Made by a program: the position numbers and the translations under genes. Below the pieces are notes generated by a model, which ran no database searches, was not told the origin of the DNA, and worked only from the letters and a program-made list of their open reading frames with translations. This document shows, in pieces, positions 1-15,297 of a stretch of DNA of 64,000 nt. This stretch comes from Halichondria panicea (Eukaryota > Porifera > Demospongiae > Suberitida > Halichondriidae): NCBI RefSeq assembly GCF_963675165.1, contig NC_087385.1, forward strand, positions 16,001 through 80,000, read 5' to 3'. The first letter of the stretch is position 1. Each line of letters begins with the position of its first letter.

Positions 1-195
1 CCCTCACCTTATCTCCTCACTACCCCCCTCACCTTATCTCCCCACTACCCCCCTCACCTTATCTCCTCACTACCCCCCTCACCTTATCTCCCCACTACCC
101 CCCTCACCTTATCTCCCCACTACCCCCCTCACCTTATCTCTCACTACCCCCCTCACCTTATCTCCCCACTACCCCCCTTACCTTATCCCCCCCTC
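1..195. repeat. 25-bp minisatellite in intron of TIR gene
   Basis: About seven tandem copies of a C-rich 25-bp unit (core accttatctccccactaccc) with small variations. The array ends in the pyrimidine tract and AG acceptor at 197-198, so it supplies the 3' end of the intron before the first visible TIR exon. Confidence 0.9.
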
Positions 196-198
196 CAG

Positions 199-770
199 AT
201 ACGACTGGGCTCCCGGGTGGACGGAAGTGGGTGGTGTTTGTCTCCCATAGCACCTCGGATCAGCTCTGGGTGAGAGGGAATATAGTCGTTCCTCTCAGGG
301 AACTAAAGATACCAGTTGCTGCTAGCTACCACTTTATGCCTGATGCTAGCCGCTATGATGACAAGGCTATACAAGGAGCCATGGCTGATAGCTGTATGGT
401 GGTCATAGCACTCAGTCCTGGCTACCTCAGCAGTGGAAGGTCAGTGGTGGGGCAAATACGTATGGTCCTAGCCCATATTCTTTTCCAAGTTGATAGGCCT
501 TGTCAAGAGCTACAGAATACGATTTGATTTTTAGTTGAAGTTTTGACCTCTCGAAAGTAGCAATGCACATCTGATCCCAGCCCCCCGCCCACACACACAG
601 GTGTCATAATGAGTCAGTAACGGCAGTGAAACTCCGCCCATCTCTGGAGGTGGTGGTGGCCGCTATGAGGAGCTGCAATCGTCCAGACACACTCAAACAC
701 TTTCTATATCTGGACTTTATTGACCCAACTAAAAGGGATATTGTCTGGGACAAACTTATGGAAACTATTG
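199..770 (+). CDS. TIR-domain protein, partial (5' end outside window)
   Basis: Two exons, 199-439 and 601-770, join in phase (AG|G gives Arg). The peptide has TIR features: beta-A like VFVSHSTSD, a helix and loop with VPLRELKIPV, then CMVVIALSPGYLSSG, and after the splice a C-terminal half ending DFIDPTKRDIVWDKLMETI. TIR domains mediate signalling complexes, and some cleave NAD+; which applies here cannot be told. The 5' exons lie left of the window. The 3' end leaves phase 1 at a strong donor (gtgagt at 771). The next acceptor in the same phase is at 1284, the first exon of the cap methyltransferase, so the TIR exons may be the N-terminus of that gene. The alternative is a separate gene ending by read-through at a TAG 27 bases past the donor. 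Confidence 0.65.
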
Positions 771-827
771 GTGAGTATAACCCCGTAATCTCTGAATAGT
801 ACGACCTGGTTTAATCGATGGTTAGGG

Positions 828-1117
828 GACTCTTTCAGCTGCCATAACTTTAGTACCGTTGATCCAATGTCAACAATTTTATGATTTTCTGAATGCTTAG
901 AAAGAGACCTTTCAAATGATGTCATCAAACTTGATAATTGTGAGATAAAAGCATTTGCCAATTTGGTCGTACCATGAATAATAGCCCATGGTCCAAGGCC
1001 GAAAAATGACAAATTAGGGCACCAACAAAATTTCATTTGAAAGGTATTTTTCAGAAAATCATAACATTTTTGACATTGGATCAACGATACTAAAGTTATG
1101 GCTGTTGAAAGATGTTC
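828..1117. mobile_element. Foldback/MITE-like inverted repeat in intron
   Basis: Left arm 828-935 (ctgccataactttagtaccg...) and right arm 1033-1117 (ending actaaagttatggctgttga) are imperfect inverted repeats about 85 bp long around a short centre. A related element lies at 22008-22315 with its centre in the opposite orientation, so this is a dispersed family. No coding capacity is seen. Confidence 0.75.
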
Positions 1118-1146
1118 AACAATCACCCTCGTAATCTCAATCTTGG

Positions 1147-1262
1147 ACTCTTTCAGCTGCCATAAACTTTAGTACCGTTGATCCAATGTCAACAATTTAT
1201 AAAAGCTTAGAAATTATGGCTGTTAGGGTTAGGGTTATGGCTGTTGAAAGATGAAAATGTTC
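1147..1262. mobile_element. Short derivative of the same foldback element
   Basis: It repeats the left arm of the 828-1117 element (ctgccataaactttagtacc) and then goes directly into a short right arm with two ttatggctgtt motifs. Two telomere-like ttaggg units (about 1224-1236) separate those motifs. It ends about 20 bases before the acceptor at 1283. Confidence 0.6.
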
Positions 1263-1291
1263 AACTTTCATACTTTACTGCAGATTATTGT

Positions 1292-4996
<3,705 letters not shown>

Positions 4997-5200
4997 CTCA
5001 CAACCTAACTGATAGTGACCAGTCACCATTCTAATGCATTATCATTCATTCATTGTTGTACGTACGTTTAATGGTTGTTGTTGTGTTCATGATCTCTTAT
5101 CAATCAAGACAGCAATAAGAGAGCAAACATAATAATTAGTAAAGGGTACAAAATGGAGCACACAGTAAGCTAGTATTATAATAATAATTTTCTAGCTTAA
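4997..5200. other. Convergent 3' ends
   Basis: About 200 bp between the RNMT stop (+) and the stop of the - strand gene. AT-rich with AATAA-like motifs; nothing else recognised. Confidence 0.5.
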
Positions 5201-7147
5201 TTAATATTTCTCAATGAGTAGGAACTGTGCAGGATCAATGTCGCGTGGTGTGAGTTGTGCTCGCCCGCCCACTCCCCACCACGCAGGGGTCCATGCATTC
5301 AACAGTTGTCCAAGTGTCAACGCCCACTCACTCTCCTCGGAGGTGTCGTCCAGACGATGATGACTGAGACTCAGTCTGGTTCGTCTGTAACCAGCCCCTG
5401 GGGATATGATAGTATCCACATATTGAAGGAATGTATTGAGCGACCACGAAGGATTGATATCCATAATGTTAGCTAGGCATGTCTCTGGTCTTGATTTATC
5501 TTGTTGCTTGTAGTCTGATAGTTGCCGCACAGTGACTGGGATGGGCGGGCCAGTCACTTCGAATACCTTCACTACAGAGTAGGTATGTAGAGAACACTGT
5601 GAGAGTGAGAGTTGGTACAATGACATGGACGTGTAGAGTTCTTTGAGGTCGAGTGAATAGCGATCGTTGTTGCTTGGAAACTGCCGCTGTTTTGAGGAGA
5701 GTAGCCTTACCACAGAGCACATGTGTGGTGCTAGACTGTTGCTAGTCTCAGTGTCAGATCGGTTGAATCGTTGGCTCTGTGTTAGTCTGCTAGCACCGGC
5801 CCTTCTCACTGCTAGCTTTCGAAAGCTTCTCCTGAGACCAGCTGAAATGGATGTGTCAGGAACGTTGAATGGATACGTACATCGCCAGTTGTCGTCAGAC
5901 GTGTATTGTGGAGAGAAATCATCTTCTGAAACAATCACAAGGAAGCTATTTTGTCCGAGGGAGAACTGACTTCTCAAAAGTGTATCGAATTCTCTCATTG
6001 TCATGTCAAGGTCAGCATCAACATTCATCATGCTTTGTCCTACTAGTGATGTCACTAGAGACAAACTGCTGTCAAAGGGCCCCTCGTCCAGACTGGTGTA
6101 CGATCCTCCCAGTTCACTCGGCTCAGCTGGGCAGATCACAAAACAGTCCATTTGTCGATGCTTCTCTGTTAGCAGCTCCGTAGCTGTCACTGGTTTGAAG
6201 TTGTGGTAGAGCTTTAGCACGTAGTTGGATGGAATACCAAAATGCTTCTGCAATAAATATGTAAATTCAGCAAAGAGAATGTGAGATTTGACTCTCATGG
6301 TTGCGTTTGCATTGAACCGGCTAGCCACGTCCCCAGGCCATAGCTTCACAACCACAATAACAGGTGAACGAGATCCAAACAGATTGTAATAGAGCTTTGC
6401 AGGGATAGAGTATAAATCTGATACCAGGTCCAGATTACAAATAGTCGTCCTGTAAGCCTGATCCTTCAGAGAAGCAACAGTTCCACCAGACTCAGAATCC
6501 TCGCCACCGTCCCCTTCACCCTCGTCCACCGTGGCTATGATAGACTGGTACAAGAGGAGAAGACAGCAACTGCAGAACTGAGTCTCATTCTCAAACTCCA
6601 CTGGTAAGCACTGAGCCTCCAGCCCCTCACATCCCGCCACTCTCAGGCTGGCTCCACTCCATAAGAACACAATCTTCCTACCAGCAAATGGCCCAAGGAC
6701 TGGTCGTATTACAAGTTTCATTGTCAGATCATTAAACCATGTCTTCCCCTTGAGAGTAATTTGCAAGGGATATCGTTCCTTTGAGCATTCTGTCTCCTCT
6801 TCTCCTTCTGATTCGTCTTCATTCATCACGATCGCCTCTGGCAATTCATCGCTGTCACTGTCCTCGTCCTCCTCCATCAGTTTGTGGAGTTCTGTGTTCC
6901 CCAGGCTGAAGCTCACTCGTCCAGTGGTGGCCACTCCAGGCATGACAGAGAACTGGGTCGGAGAGAACAATAATCCAGTGCGTACTGCGGCTAGCAAGTC
7001 TCGTAGCTGACTCTCCTCCTTACTGAAACCTGCACCAGCTGTTAGGTTGGAGGGCTTGGGTAGCGATGGTTGAATTCCGTAGGTACCTAGCCTTCTTTTG
7101 ATAATGTCCGCCTCTGGAGGGAGGGGAGAATTCCAACAAGCTCCCAT
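5201..7147 (-). CDS. Unrecognised intronless 648-aa protein with possible ubiquitin-like fold
   Basis: A single open frame from ATG at 7147 to a stop at 5201; I do not recognise the family. Visible features are an acidic stretch at about residues 90-118 (EEDEDSDSDE then DESEGEEE), then an ordered-looking segment with KTWFNDLTMKLVIRPVLGPF and IVFLWSGASLRVAG, and a Cys-rich helix FCSCCLLLLYQS. A segment near residues 285-345, SHILFAEFTYLLQKHFGIPS followed by NYVLKLYHNFKPV, resembles the beta-grasp of RAWUL/ubiquitin-like domains of Polycomb proteins; this is weak. The tail is Ser-rich with LSLSHHRLDDTSEESEWALT. Length and codon use look like a real gene. It points away from junctophilin, about 410 bp downstream of it on the same strand. 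Confidence 0.75.
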   Translation of the reverse strand: MGACWNSPLPPEADIIKRRLGTYGIQPSLPKPSNLTAGAGFSKEESQLRDLLAAVRTGLLFSPTQFSVMPGVATTGRVSFSLGNTELHKLMEEDEDSDSDELPEAIVMNEDESEGEEETECSKERYPLQITLKGKTWFNDLTMKLVIRPVLGPFAGRKIVFLWSGASLRVAGCEGLEAQCLPVEFENETQFCSCCLLLLYQSIIATVDEGEGDGGEDSESGGTVASLKDQAYRTTICNLDLVSDLYSIPAKLYYNLFGSRSPVIVVVKLWPGDVASRFNANATMRVKSHILFAEFTYLLQKHFGIPSNYVLKLYHNFKPVTATELLTEKHRQMDCFVICPAEPSELGGSYTSLDEGPFDSSLSLVTSLVGQSMMNVDADLDMTMREFDTLLRSQFSLGQNSFLVIVSEDDFSPQYTSDDNWRCTYPFNVPDTSISAGLRRSFRKLAVRRAGASRLTQSQRFNRSDTETSNSLAPHMCSVVRLLSSKQRQFPSNNDRYSLDLKELYTSMSLYQLSLSQCSLHTYSVVKVFEVTGPPIPVTVRQLSDYKQQDKSRPETCLANIMDINPSWSLNTFLQYVDTIISPGAGYRRTRLSLSHHRLDDTSEESEWALTLGQLLNAWTPAWWGVGGRAQLTPRDIDPAQFLLIEKY

Positions 7148-7558
7148 TACGAGTTGGTCTGGTAGTACAGTGCCTATGCTGAATTGTTATTCCAATATAT
7201 CTTAGCTTGCATTTGCATGCACAGAGATGGAGGAATGTTCAGAGTAAGTGCAGAAACAGAAGGAATGCACATAGAAGCCAGCCAGTATGTATCGGCAAAT
7301 TCATTGGGCATGCGCAGTAAGCTTACATTTGCGCGTGAGCAGAGACCTTAGGAATGTCACACGATTGATGACGCGTGGCCAACCTCCACTGTAATCTGAT
7401 CCTACGTAACAATTAGCCTCGATTTCAGGCCGCTCTCAATTGACAAATATAATTATATAAAATTGATTTCATCGTCATCATATAAATCCAGCCAATAATA
7501 ATGCAAAAATAATTATTTCTGATAAAATAGTGCACACACACACACAGAGATGCTATAG
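7148..7558. other. Intergenic gap, promoter of the 5201-7147 gene
   Basis: Lies between the junctophilin stop and the start of the next - strand gene. It contains gggcatgcgcagt near 7307 (NRF1-like half palindrome) and an AT-rich stretch at 7440-7540. No further gene seen. Confidence 0.4.
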
Positions 7559-8047
7559 CTATGCTAGAGGAGTGAGGAAACCGCCAGGTCGAGACTGTTC
7601 CTCGGGATCAGGATGATTACGATAATAGGAGACCAGCTGATAGTAGTACATGGACACAAACACCATCAGAATAAGCAACAGTAGCACCAGCAACAGACCA
7701 AAGTTAAGGAAGGCCACCATTCGATTCCACTTAGCCATCTGGTTCTGTGGGGGAGGGGATAAGTGAAGCTCCAATTACATCACTAAATATTAAGTAACAC
7801 TAAGTAACAGTGAGGTAACTACCTACTAGCATACAAAGTCGTAGTGCTACCATGACATTAGTACACGGGTGTCCTGTGGTAGCAGTCTACAGCTAGGTCA
7901 CACAGACATACCAGCATGTCTATAGTCACAGCCTCCTTCTCCAGGGACGAGTGTCTAGCCATCCCCACAGAGAACTTGACAGAGCTAGGGTCTTCCTCTG
8001 TATCAGTCAGTTTGTCCACCTCACCTGCATACAAGGAGACCACACCT

Positions 8048-8098
<51 letters not shown>

Positions 8099-10264
8099 GT
8101 GGACAATCTGGTTATACCATAGCTCTCTCCCATTACCTATGGTTGACAACATTGTACTACAACCCTTTTCATCTCACTTGAAGTACAGACTTTATTATAA
8201 CTAGCTATACGCTCTGTACAGTAACACAATTAGTGAGCATTTTTGCTTGAGGCTGTATCAACAGGAAGACTACACGTAGATTCAATCATTGTCACGCATT
8301 AGTACCTGTGATAGTACCTGTTCTGTGGTCTCTTCTCTGTCGTAACAATGACCCTTGACCTCCACCCTCTGACCGTTCACCCCCGACGTACTCCTCTTCG
8401 TGACTGGACATACTTCGTTCAACCTTGACCCTTTCTCTACGGCCAGTACTGCCCACAGAGTGACTGCTGCGCCGTAGTCGTCCATTAGTACTATCAAATG
8501 ACTCGGTGGAGCTGTGCTGCTGAAGAGATGAACGATGTCTCCTCACATAATCCTCCTGTGACGATACGCTATCGTTGCTATGGCGATGTCTCTGACTCTC
8601 TGTATATAGGGGATTTGAATAATTTCTGCATTGTTCAGTACATGATGATAATGTTGGCTTATGGCACATATCAATGAACTACTAACTTCCAGTTATTGCT
8701 CGATCATACAACATCATGTCTTTGGAGATCTGGGATTTTACCTCTAGTAACTATTGAACATGACACACATTTACCACATTCTAGTCTCCCCCCCACACTA
8801 TTACCTGGAGAATCTGACCCCAGTCCCCGCCCACTATCAGAGTACACACTGTGGAGATTCTCAAAGGAGGTGCTGGGAACAATGGGATTATTAACAACCA
8901 ATCTGTTTGAATCCATTGATGAGGAAGCACTGAGTCTGCCCAGTGAGTGGGTGGAGTCAATGGAGGGGAAGTCAATATCAGAGGGGCCCACCAGAGGAGT
9001 CTTAACAGCCTCTGTGTGGAGTGTGTGTGTGGGTGTGGGTTAGGGTTAATGGAGGGGAAGTCAATATCAGAGGGGCCCACCAGAGGAGTCTTAACAGCCT
9101 CTGTGTGGAGTGTGTGTGTGGGTGTGGGTTAGGGTTAGGGTTAATGGAGGGGAAGTCAATATCAGAGGGGCCCACCAGAGGAGTCTTAACAGCCTCTGTG
9201 TGGAGTGTGTGTGTGGGTGTGTGTGTTGTAAGTTTCTGAGAAGTTGTGTACATGCACTAGCAATGTTCTACATTTCCTCCAATAGCAAACTCCCCTCAAT
9301 GAAGTGTGAACAGGTCAAAAATCAACTTAACATGACAAACAGTAAAGTGTTACCCAAACTGCTAACACACACACACACACGCACACGCACACACACGCAC
9401 ACGCACACACACACACACGCACACGCACACACACGCAGAGCCCCCTCTCCACACACACACACACACACACATGCACGCAGAGCCCCCCTCTCCACACACA
9501 CACACACACACGCACGCAGAGCCCCCCTCTCCACACACACACACGTGTGCACAGCCCCCCTCTCCACACACGCCCACTCACCTGACACAGTGGGTGCATT
9601 CTTATAAGTAACAGCCTTGACTAGAGCATCCCTGGCATCAGAGTGAGCTCTCTCTGCCACACGAATAGCTGAGCGAGACTTGTTAACAGCTGACAATGCT
9701 CTACTCACGGCTAGTTCAGCTTTACTACGTGCAGTCTCAGCAGCTTGAAGAGATTTAGTCCTTGCTTCCTTCACTCTCTGTTCCAGTTGGTGACTCTTGA
9801 ACATGAGGACCTTATGACGCTTTGCCACGGCGATGAGTGTACCATTGTGCCACTCCCCCTCTTCCTTGGTACCATCCTCGGTCACTAACACTCCATACCC
9901 TGTACGAGCATTCCCATTCCATTGACCGTAATACGTGTATTTGCCGATAACCTTGAGGACACCATTTCCGTGTCTCTTGTCATGAAGCCACTCCCCCTCA
10001 TAGATCTGTGCCACCTCGTCCTTGTGTTGCCCCGGGTTACTATATAACGAAGATATACTTTCTTTTTGTCGTTGAAGGGTACGAGATTTTTTTAGTATAT
10101 TGACTCTTGAATCTGGTGTACTCTTGGGCATTGTGATTGACGACAGTGAAGGTTCAGAGGTCGATGTCGATATAGAGTGGTCTTCACCTTTGACCTCGTA
10201 AGCTGAAGATGTTCGTGTACCAAAACCACATCTGAGTCCTTTCTTGTACTGACCACGATAACAG

Positions 10265-10303
<39 letters not shown>

Positions 10304-11139
10304 CACGGTGTGTGTAGGTGTGTGTGCGAAAAATAAACAATTTCATATTACACATATTTTGCCTATCATTGACCTGACTACTATGATAAGGTACTTGTCC
10401 ACAGAAGGTGAATAATGAAAGAGAGAGTGTATCAACTGTTACCTAGTAAACACTACACGGGGAAAACGCTAAACCAACTGATAGTGAGTGGGCGGCTGTA
10501 TTCTGTTGATATTGTTTGCAGTAAACTTTATCATAGCTCAAATTGTGGAAGCTAAATGTAGCTATATATAGCGATAACAAGCCTCACACAAAGCAATGGT
10601 CTCTCTTCTGGTTTGTACCACAACCTCAGGAACTATAGTCAGTGTGAGCTCATATTAGGAGCAGCTAGTCAAGCCATCAGCCAACACACACCCCCCATAC
10701 ACACTGTACAATGCACGACTATTGCAGTGTACAGGGCCTACCCATACACAGCACACTTACCATGATCCCTGTATGTCTCCACTCCCTCGCCATCCTGAGC
10801 TCCGTGACCCCACTGACCCTGGTACACACCATTGGGCAGACGGGCAACACCAAACGGTCCTCTAGTGCCGCGTGTAAACTCTCCAGAATATTCCGTTCCA
10901 TCTGTACGAGTCTCCACTCCCATGCCATGTCTTGTGTTGCTCTCCCAAGTGCCTGAATATTCAACTCCATTTGGCCAACGATACACTCCACTGATTTGAT
11001 TCCCATGCTCCCAACGTCCTTCAAAGGTGCCCTCTCCTTGGGGACCAGTGCACACGCCTAGTCCGTGCGATGTTTCTCCATCTAACTCGCCGCAATAGCT
11101 GCCTCCGTCCTCATACTCGTAGATGATTCCTCCAGACAT
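7559..11139 (-). CDS. JPH: Junctophilin (MORN repeats plus C-terminal membrane anchor)
   Basis: Junctophilins tether ER to plasma membrane: MORN repeats bind the plasma membrane and a C-terminal TM helix sits in the ER. Six exons (10761-11139, 9582-10265, 8805-9011, 8318-8599, 7912-8024, 7559-7744) sum to 1851 nt, 616 aa, all phases consistent; human JPH1 is 661. The N-terminus [20 protein letters not shown] opens a run of MORN motifs ([40 protein letters not shown]). After a joining region come two more ([32 protein letters not shown]) with [13 protein letters not shown]. An Ala/Lys helix ([20 protein letters not shown]) and a Ser/Arg-rich divergent region follow. The tail [20 protein letters not shown] is the TM anchor. 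Exon 3's acceptor and exon 4's donor are locally duplicated, so alternative splice forms are possible. Confidence 0.93.
8955..9225. repeat. Triplicated exon-3 acceptor region of junctophilin
   Basis: Three near-identical copies of about 80-95 bp (tggaggggaagtcaatatca ... ctctgtgtggagtgtgtgtg), separated by one, two and no ttaggg units. On the - strand each carries the same acceptor (cacacag|AGGCTGTTAAG) and the first 45 coding bases of exon 3. Only the copy at 8955-9018 reads through in the right frame; the outer two run into an Asn/Pro/His-rich frame. Confidence 0.9.
9365..9560. repeat. CA-rich repeat with cgcagagccccctctcc units
   Basis: In the intron between junctophilin exons 2 and 3: (CA/CG)n blocks alternate with four copies of a gcagagccccctctccac unit. 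The ORFs across it are repeat artefacts. Confidence 0.85.
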
Positions 11140-11359
11140 GACTCAACTAGAGCAACGCTCTGTTTACAACTGACATCACGAGCATGCTATACAAATTAGT
11201 AAAGCATGTTGGTGCGGTTCTAATTAGAGCACACCCACAACACTTATTATCATGATTAATTGACAAAATTTGATTACAACATTCAACGAGCATGTGCGTG
11301 TGTGTGTGTGTGAATCCAACACTACATTCAAATATAAAACATGAGCTATATTATAGTAT
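11140..11359. other. Short intergenic gap between junctophilin and eIF2-beta
   Basis: About 220 bp between the junctophilin ATG and the eIF2-beta stop, with a short GT tract at 11296-11312. It must hold the junctophilin promoter and the eIF2-beta 3' UTR. Confidence 0.4.
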
Positions 11360-13424
11360 CTACTGTTGTCTAGATCTAAGAGCGCGTCTGTTCGAAGTGA
11401 CTGCTTGGAACCCTGACTTGATGCTCTGCACTGAACAACGTGATCCACATATCTCACACTGGAGGAAGAAGAGTCGTGTCTCCTTCTGTAGACTAGTCTC
11501 AGGAGAGCGACATGTGTGACACGTTACATACTCCTCTGTGTGTGTGTGAGGGGAGGGGGCGTGTGTGTGTGTGAGGGGTAGAGGATACATTGGTATTATT
11601 GTATGTATCTTACAGGGTACTGTATCGAACTTCGAATGCAACTGTTCGATTTAAATCGCTATCGATAGGGCATGCAATGCAATCAATGCTTGTACAGTGT
11701 CATTCACTATCACATTTCAAACCTGATACGCGGTAAATCAAGTGGTACACTTACTGATGTATCTTCGAAGAACTGTTTCAATTTGTTTCTGTTGGAATTT
11801 TCCCTTAATAATGAGTTGACTAGTACCATCAATAGAGCCACTGGAACAGAGAGAGTTAGATAACCACATACACAGGTAGGGGGGGGTTACCCACACACAG
11901 GGAGGGATGGGTTACCTTGTTCCTAACTCAGACATGAGGAAAAGCAGTAAATGTTTGGGCTGTCTGTGTAGCCTGTGGAGACATTAACAAAGTAATAAGA
12001 TACACACACAATAAACATGATTCTTACAGTCTGCAGATTTCTGTAAAGTTGACAAATGACGTTTTCTTGGCCCCCACTCTTACAACTTGAGGTGGCTTCA
12101 TGACAAGCTTCTTCTTCTGTCCACCCACCATACTGGGGTTCTTCTGGCGCATGATATCAAACACCCTATCAAGTAACTAAAGAGAAAGAAGAGGTCAAAT
12201 CATGACAGCCGGTACTAATCACATGCTAGATGAGTTAGGCTGTAAAGAAGGCAAGTTTGTGTGATAAAATGAAATCGAGGAAAATAATTTCTAGGCAATC
12301 GCATGTTATCTACTTTCTATAAGCACACATTATCAGTATTTAGAGTGTGAGAGGTTATCTTGTGTCAGCCTAACTGGGCTATAGGGGACACAATGGGTAG
12401 AGGCCTCTCGTTACTATCCCTCCACTTTGTTAACGTCCTACTGGTAGAGCAGTAGACACGGCTTTGAATGGGATGGTCTAGACTAGCGTACACACTAACA
12501 GCAATAGACTGAATAAAGTAAACACTTTAGTTGCTAATTAGAGCAATAACTAGGTTAGTGGTGATAGGGTATTAGACAATCATCACCTATTAGGGCTAGT
12601 TTACAACAAGAGGCAAATTTGTACGTTGAGAAAATAAATGCAGTGCACACGTACGAATGTACTGACTGTTGTTAGCTCACCTCCTCATAAGTATAGTCTC
12701 TGTCAGTGCCAGCCCAGGGAGAGTTATCAGTGGGTTCATCATCATCGAACCCTGGAGTGGGGTCAGCCCCTCCCTCCTCCACCTCGTCTGTAACAATGAT
12801 TCCAGCGTAGAACTCCTCAAATGTGATATTCTGGGAGAGTGGGGTAGATGATATATAGGCCAACGTCAGATTCTTGATAGTGCAGCAATGATTATGGTGT
12901 ACGTGCTTAGATCGTATTATTTGGGCCCAAATTGTCAATTTTCAGAAAAAAAGCGTGACCTTTTGAACGAAAGTTTGGATATTTGCAGAAGATGGTTCAT
13001 TAATGATTATATAAAGCATACATACACTCACTCATCTGATTCTATATAAAGCACACTCACTGGTCTGATTCTTTTCTTCTTCTTTGGTAGTATGAAGTGG
13101 TCGGATGCCGCAGTGGGTGCAGAGGTCACCTCAGTGGGGGGTTTTGCCGTGGATTGGGAGGGTGCATCTTCCCTAGGGGGTGGGGCTACTGGGGGGTCTG
13201 ACTGGACTGCAGTCTAGGGGGAGGGGGGGGGGGTAGGTAGAGATGAAGCAGAGATGCTATAAATATACCACATACCTCTAGCAGCTGCTCTAGTATGATC
13301 TTGGTCTTCTTCTTTTTCTTCTTCTTTACTCCCTCCAGCTCCAACCTCATTGCCTAACAGGAACAGGATAATAGATCACCTCACACAATACTTCCCTTAC
13401 TGCTTCGTCGTCCACTTGCGCCAT
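11360..13424 (-). CDS. EIF2S2: Translation initiation factor eIF2 subunit beta
   Basis: Part of the eIF2-GTP-initiator tRNA complex; the N-terminal Lys blocks bind eIF5/eIF2B-epsilon and the C-terminus is a zinc ribbon. Exons: 13401-13424, 13276-13353, 13061-13213, 12681-12830, 12028-12176, 11916-11973, 11755-11840, 11360-11535. Three parts of the family are clear: Lys blocks ([19 protein letters not shown]), the core [20 protein letters not shown] with [20 protein letters not shown], and [20 protein letters not shown] with the zinc ligands CHTC and CEIC. Exon 11916-11973 has one base too many: five A's at 11940-11944, where four keep the frame ...[12 protein letters not shown]. This is either an assembly error or a real frameshift. 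The start was chosen as the first ATG of an 8-codon exon (MAQVDDEA). Confidence 0.93.
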
Positions 13425-13653
13425 TGTTTGGTTGCTGTCTCCTCTCCTTTCTCTGGCAGGAATAACACGATAACTTGATTGATCACTTTACTTGAAATAA
13501 TTATTGCATCAGCCAACAATTAACCATGTGCGAAGGTCAAAGGTCAACTCCACTCACCCACGTGGTGAGATCTAATTGGGGGCGTGACCATCCCCTCCAT
13601 ATAATACAGAGCTTCCCTACCAAATTACAGCAACAGCATGCAGTGACAGAGTG
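13425..13653. promoter_or_regulatory. Divergent promoter of eIF2-beta and DHX35
   Basis: 229 bp separate the two start codons on opposite strands. Both genes belong to basic RNA/translation machinery, as is common for compact bidirectional promoters. No TATA box seen. The boundary is inferred from the gene starts only. Confidence 0.55.
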
Positions 13654-13698
13654 ATGTCTTTGACTCCAAAGTTTTGGAAGCCAGGTACCTAATACATA

Positions 13699-13743
<45 letters not shown>

Positions 13744-15266
13744 ACACACCCCCACACCCACACCACACACACACACACACTATGGTAGGGGATATCAAGC
13801 CTGGCTCCTCTGTTGAGTTGGAGCGTGTGGGTCAGGGGAATGAGGGGGCGGGAAGTCTAGTCACATACAACGCCCACCTTAACCTCAGTGTGACGCAGCA
13901 GAGACAGAGACTACCAATATTCCAGGTGAGCTAAATTAAAAATCGCCAATATTCAGCTTTATACTCAGTCCCAGTGTATCGCACTAGACCAATAAATGCC
14001 ATGCAGCATTCGAATAATAGTTCCAATCCACTGTACAGTAGCAGGGGCGGATCCAGAAAAGGGGGGGCAGTTTGAAGAACATTTTTACTAAAAAAAGGTC
14101 AACAGTTTTTTAAAGCCCAATCAGTGTAGCTAGTTTTATTCGAGCTGGTCAGAAAGGGGGGGGGCACATTCCCCTTGTGCCCTGCACTGGATCCGCCACT
14201 GAGTAGAGCCATTTCTTGTTCTGTCTACTTTTATCGATTATAACGATTCTAATTACGTTATTTTTTGTTCGTTAGACGAGTATATTTTGTAGGCTTGCCT
14301 GTACAACTATTTCTTATTTCTGTGCATAATTCAATCTCCATCCATCCATCCATCCATCCATGCATCCATGCATCCATCCATCCATCCATCCATCCATCCA
14401 TCCATCCATGCATCCATCCATCCATCCATCCATCCATCCATGCATCCATGCATCCATGCATCCATCCATCCATCCATGCATCCATCCATCCATCCATCCA
14501 TCCATCCATCCATGCATCCATCCATCCATCCAGTACAGGAACCAGATATTGTATCTGGTGGAGAGTTATCGTGTGGTGATTATAGTAGGAGAGACTGGTA
14601 GTGGGAAGACCACTCAAGTACCCCAGTATCTGCACGAGGCAGGATGGGCTGGCAATGGGTTCATGATAGGGGTCACACAGCCGAGGCGGGTCGCCGTGAC
14701 AACTGTGAGTAGGATGACATTAATGATTATGATGGCGTACCATTGGTGTCTGATTGCGTAGGTAGCTTCAAGAGTGGCGGATGAGAAGGGGGCAGTACTG
14801 GGTCATGAGGTGTGTTGGTGTGTGTACTGTGTGGACGTGTGATGTGTGTGATGTGTGCAGGTTGGCTACTCCATTCGGTTTGACAGCTGCTGTGATGTGA
14901 AGGCCACTAGGATCAAGGTGAGGGAATATTATTGAGGGCATCTATTGACTGAGACATGTGCGTACAGTTCCTCACAGATGGTATGCTGGTTAGGGAAATG
15001 ATGAGAGATCCTCTACTCAGCAAATACAGGTACGCCCACACACTGCAATGCCATTGGACGGCTGATCATTGCTTGTACATGTAGTGTCATCATGTTGGAT
15101 GAAGCCCATGAAAGGACACTGCACACTGACATTATTGTAGGACTGCTCAAGAAGGTATACACTGTGTGTGATAGTGTGGGCGTCCATCACTCCATTGGTC
15201 CTATAGATCATGAAGAAGAGAGATGACCTCCACCTCATAGTGTCGTCAGCTACTGTAGATGCTGAG

Positions 15267-15297
<31 letters not shown>

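Noticed and set aside
704-1126. - strand 140-aa frame at 704-1126
   Set aside because: It covers the foldback element and the antisense of a TIR exon; no domain.
1221-1236. Interstitial telomere or chromosome end
   Set aside because: Only two ttaggg units here and two or fewer near 9040-9145; too short.
5667-6209. + strand frames opposite the 648-aa gene
   Set aside because: Antisense shadows of a long - strand ORF with no recognisable motifs.
14258-14635. HPSIHPSI / MDGWMDGW frames
   Set aside because: Translations of the (CCAT)n repeat in a DHX35 intron.
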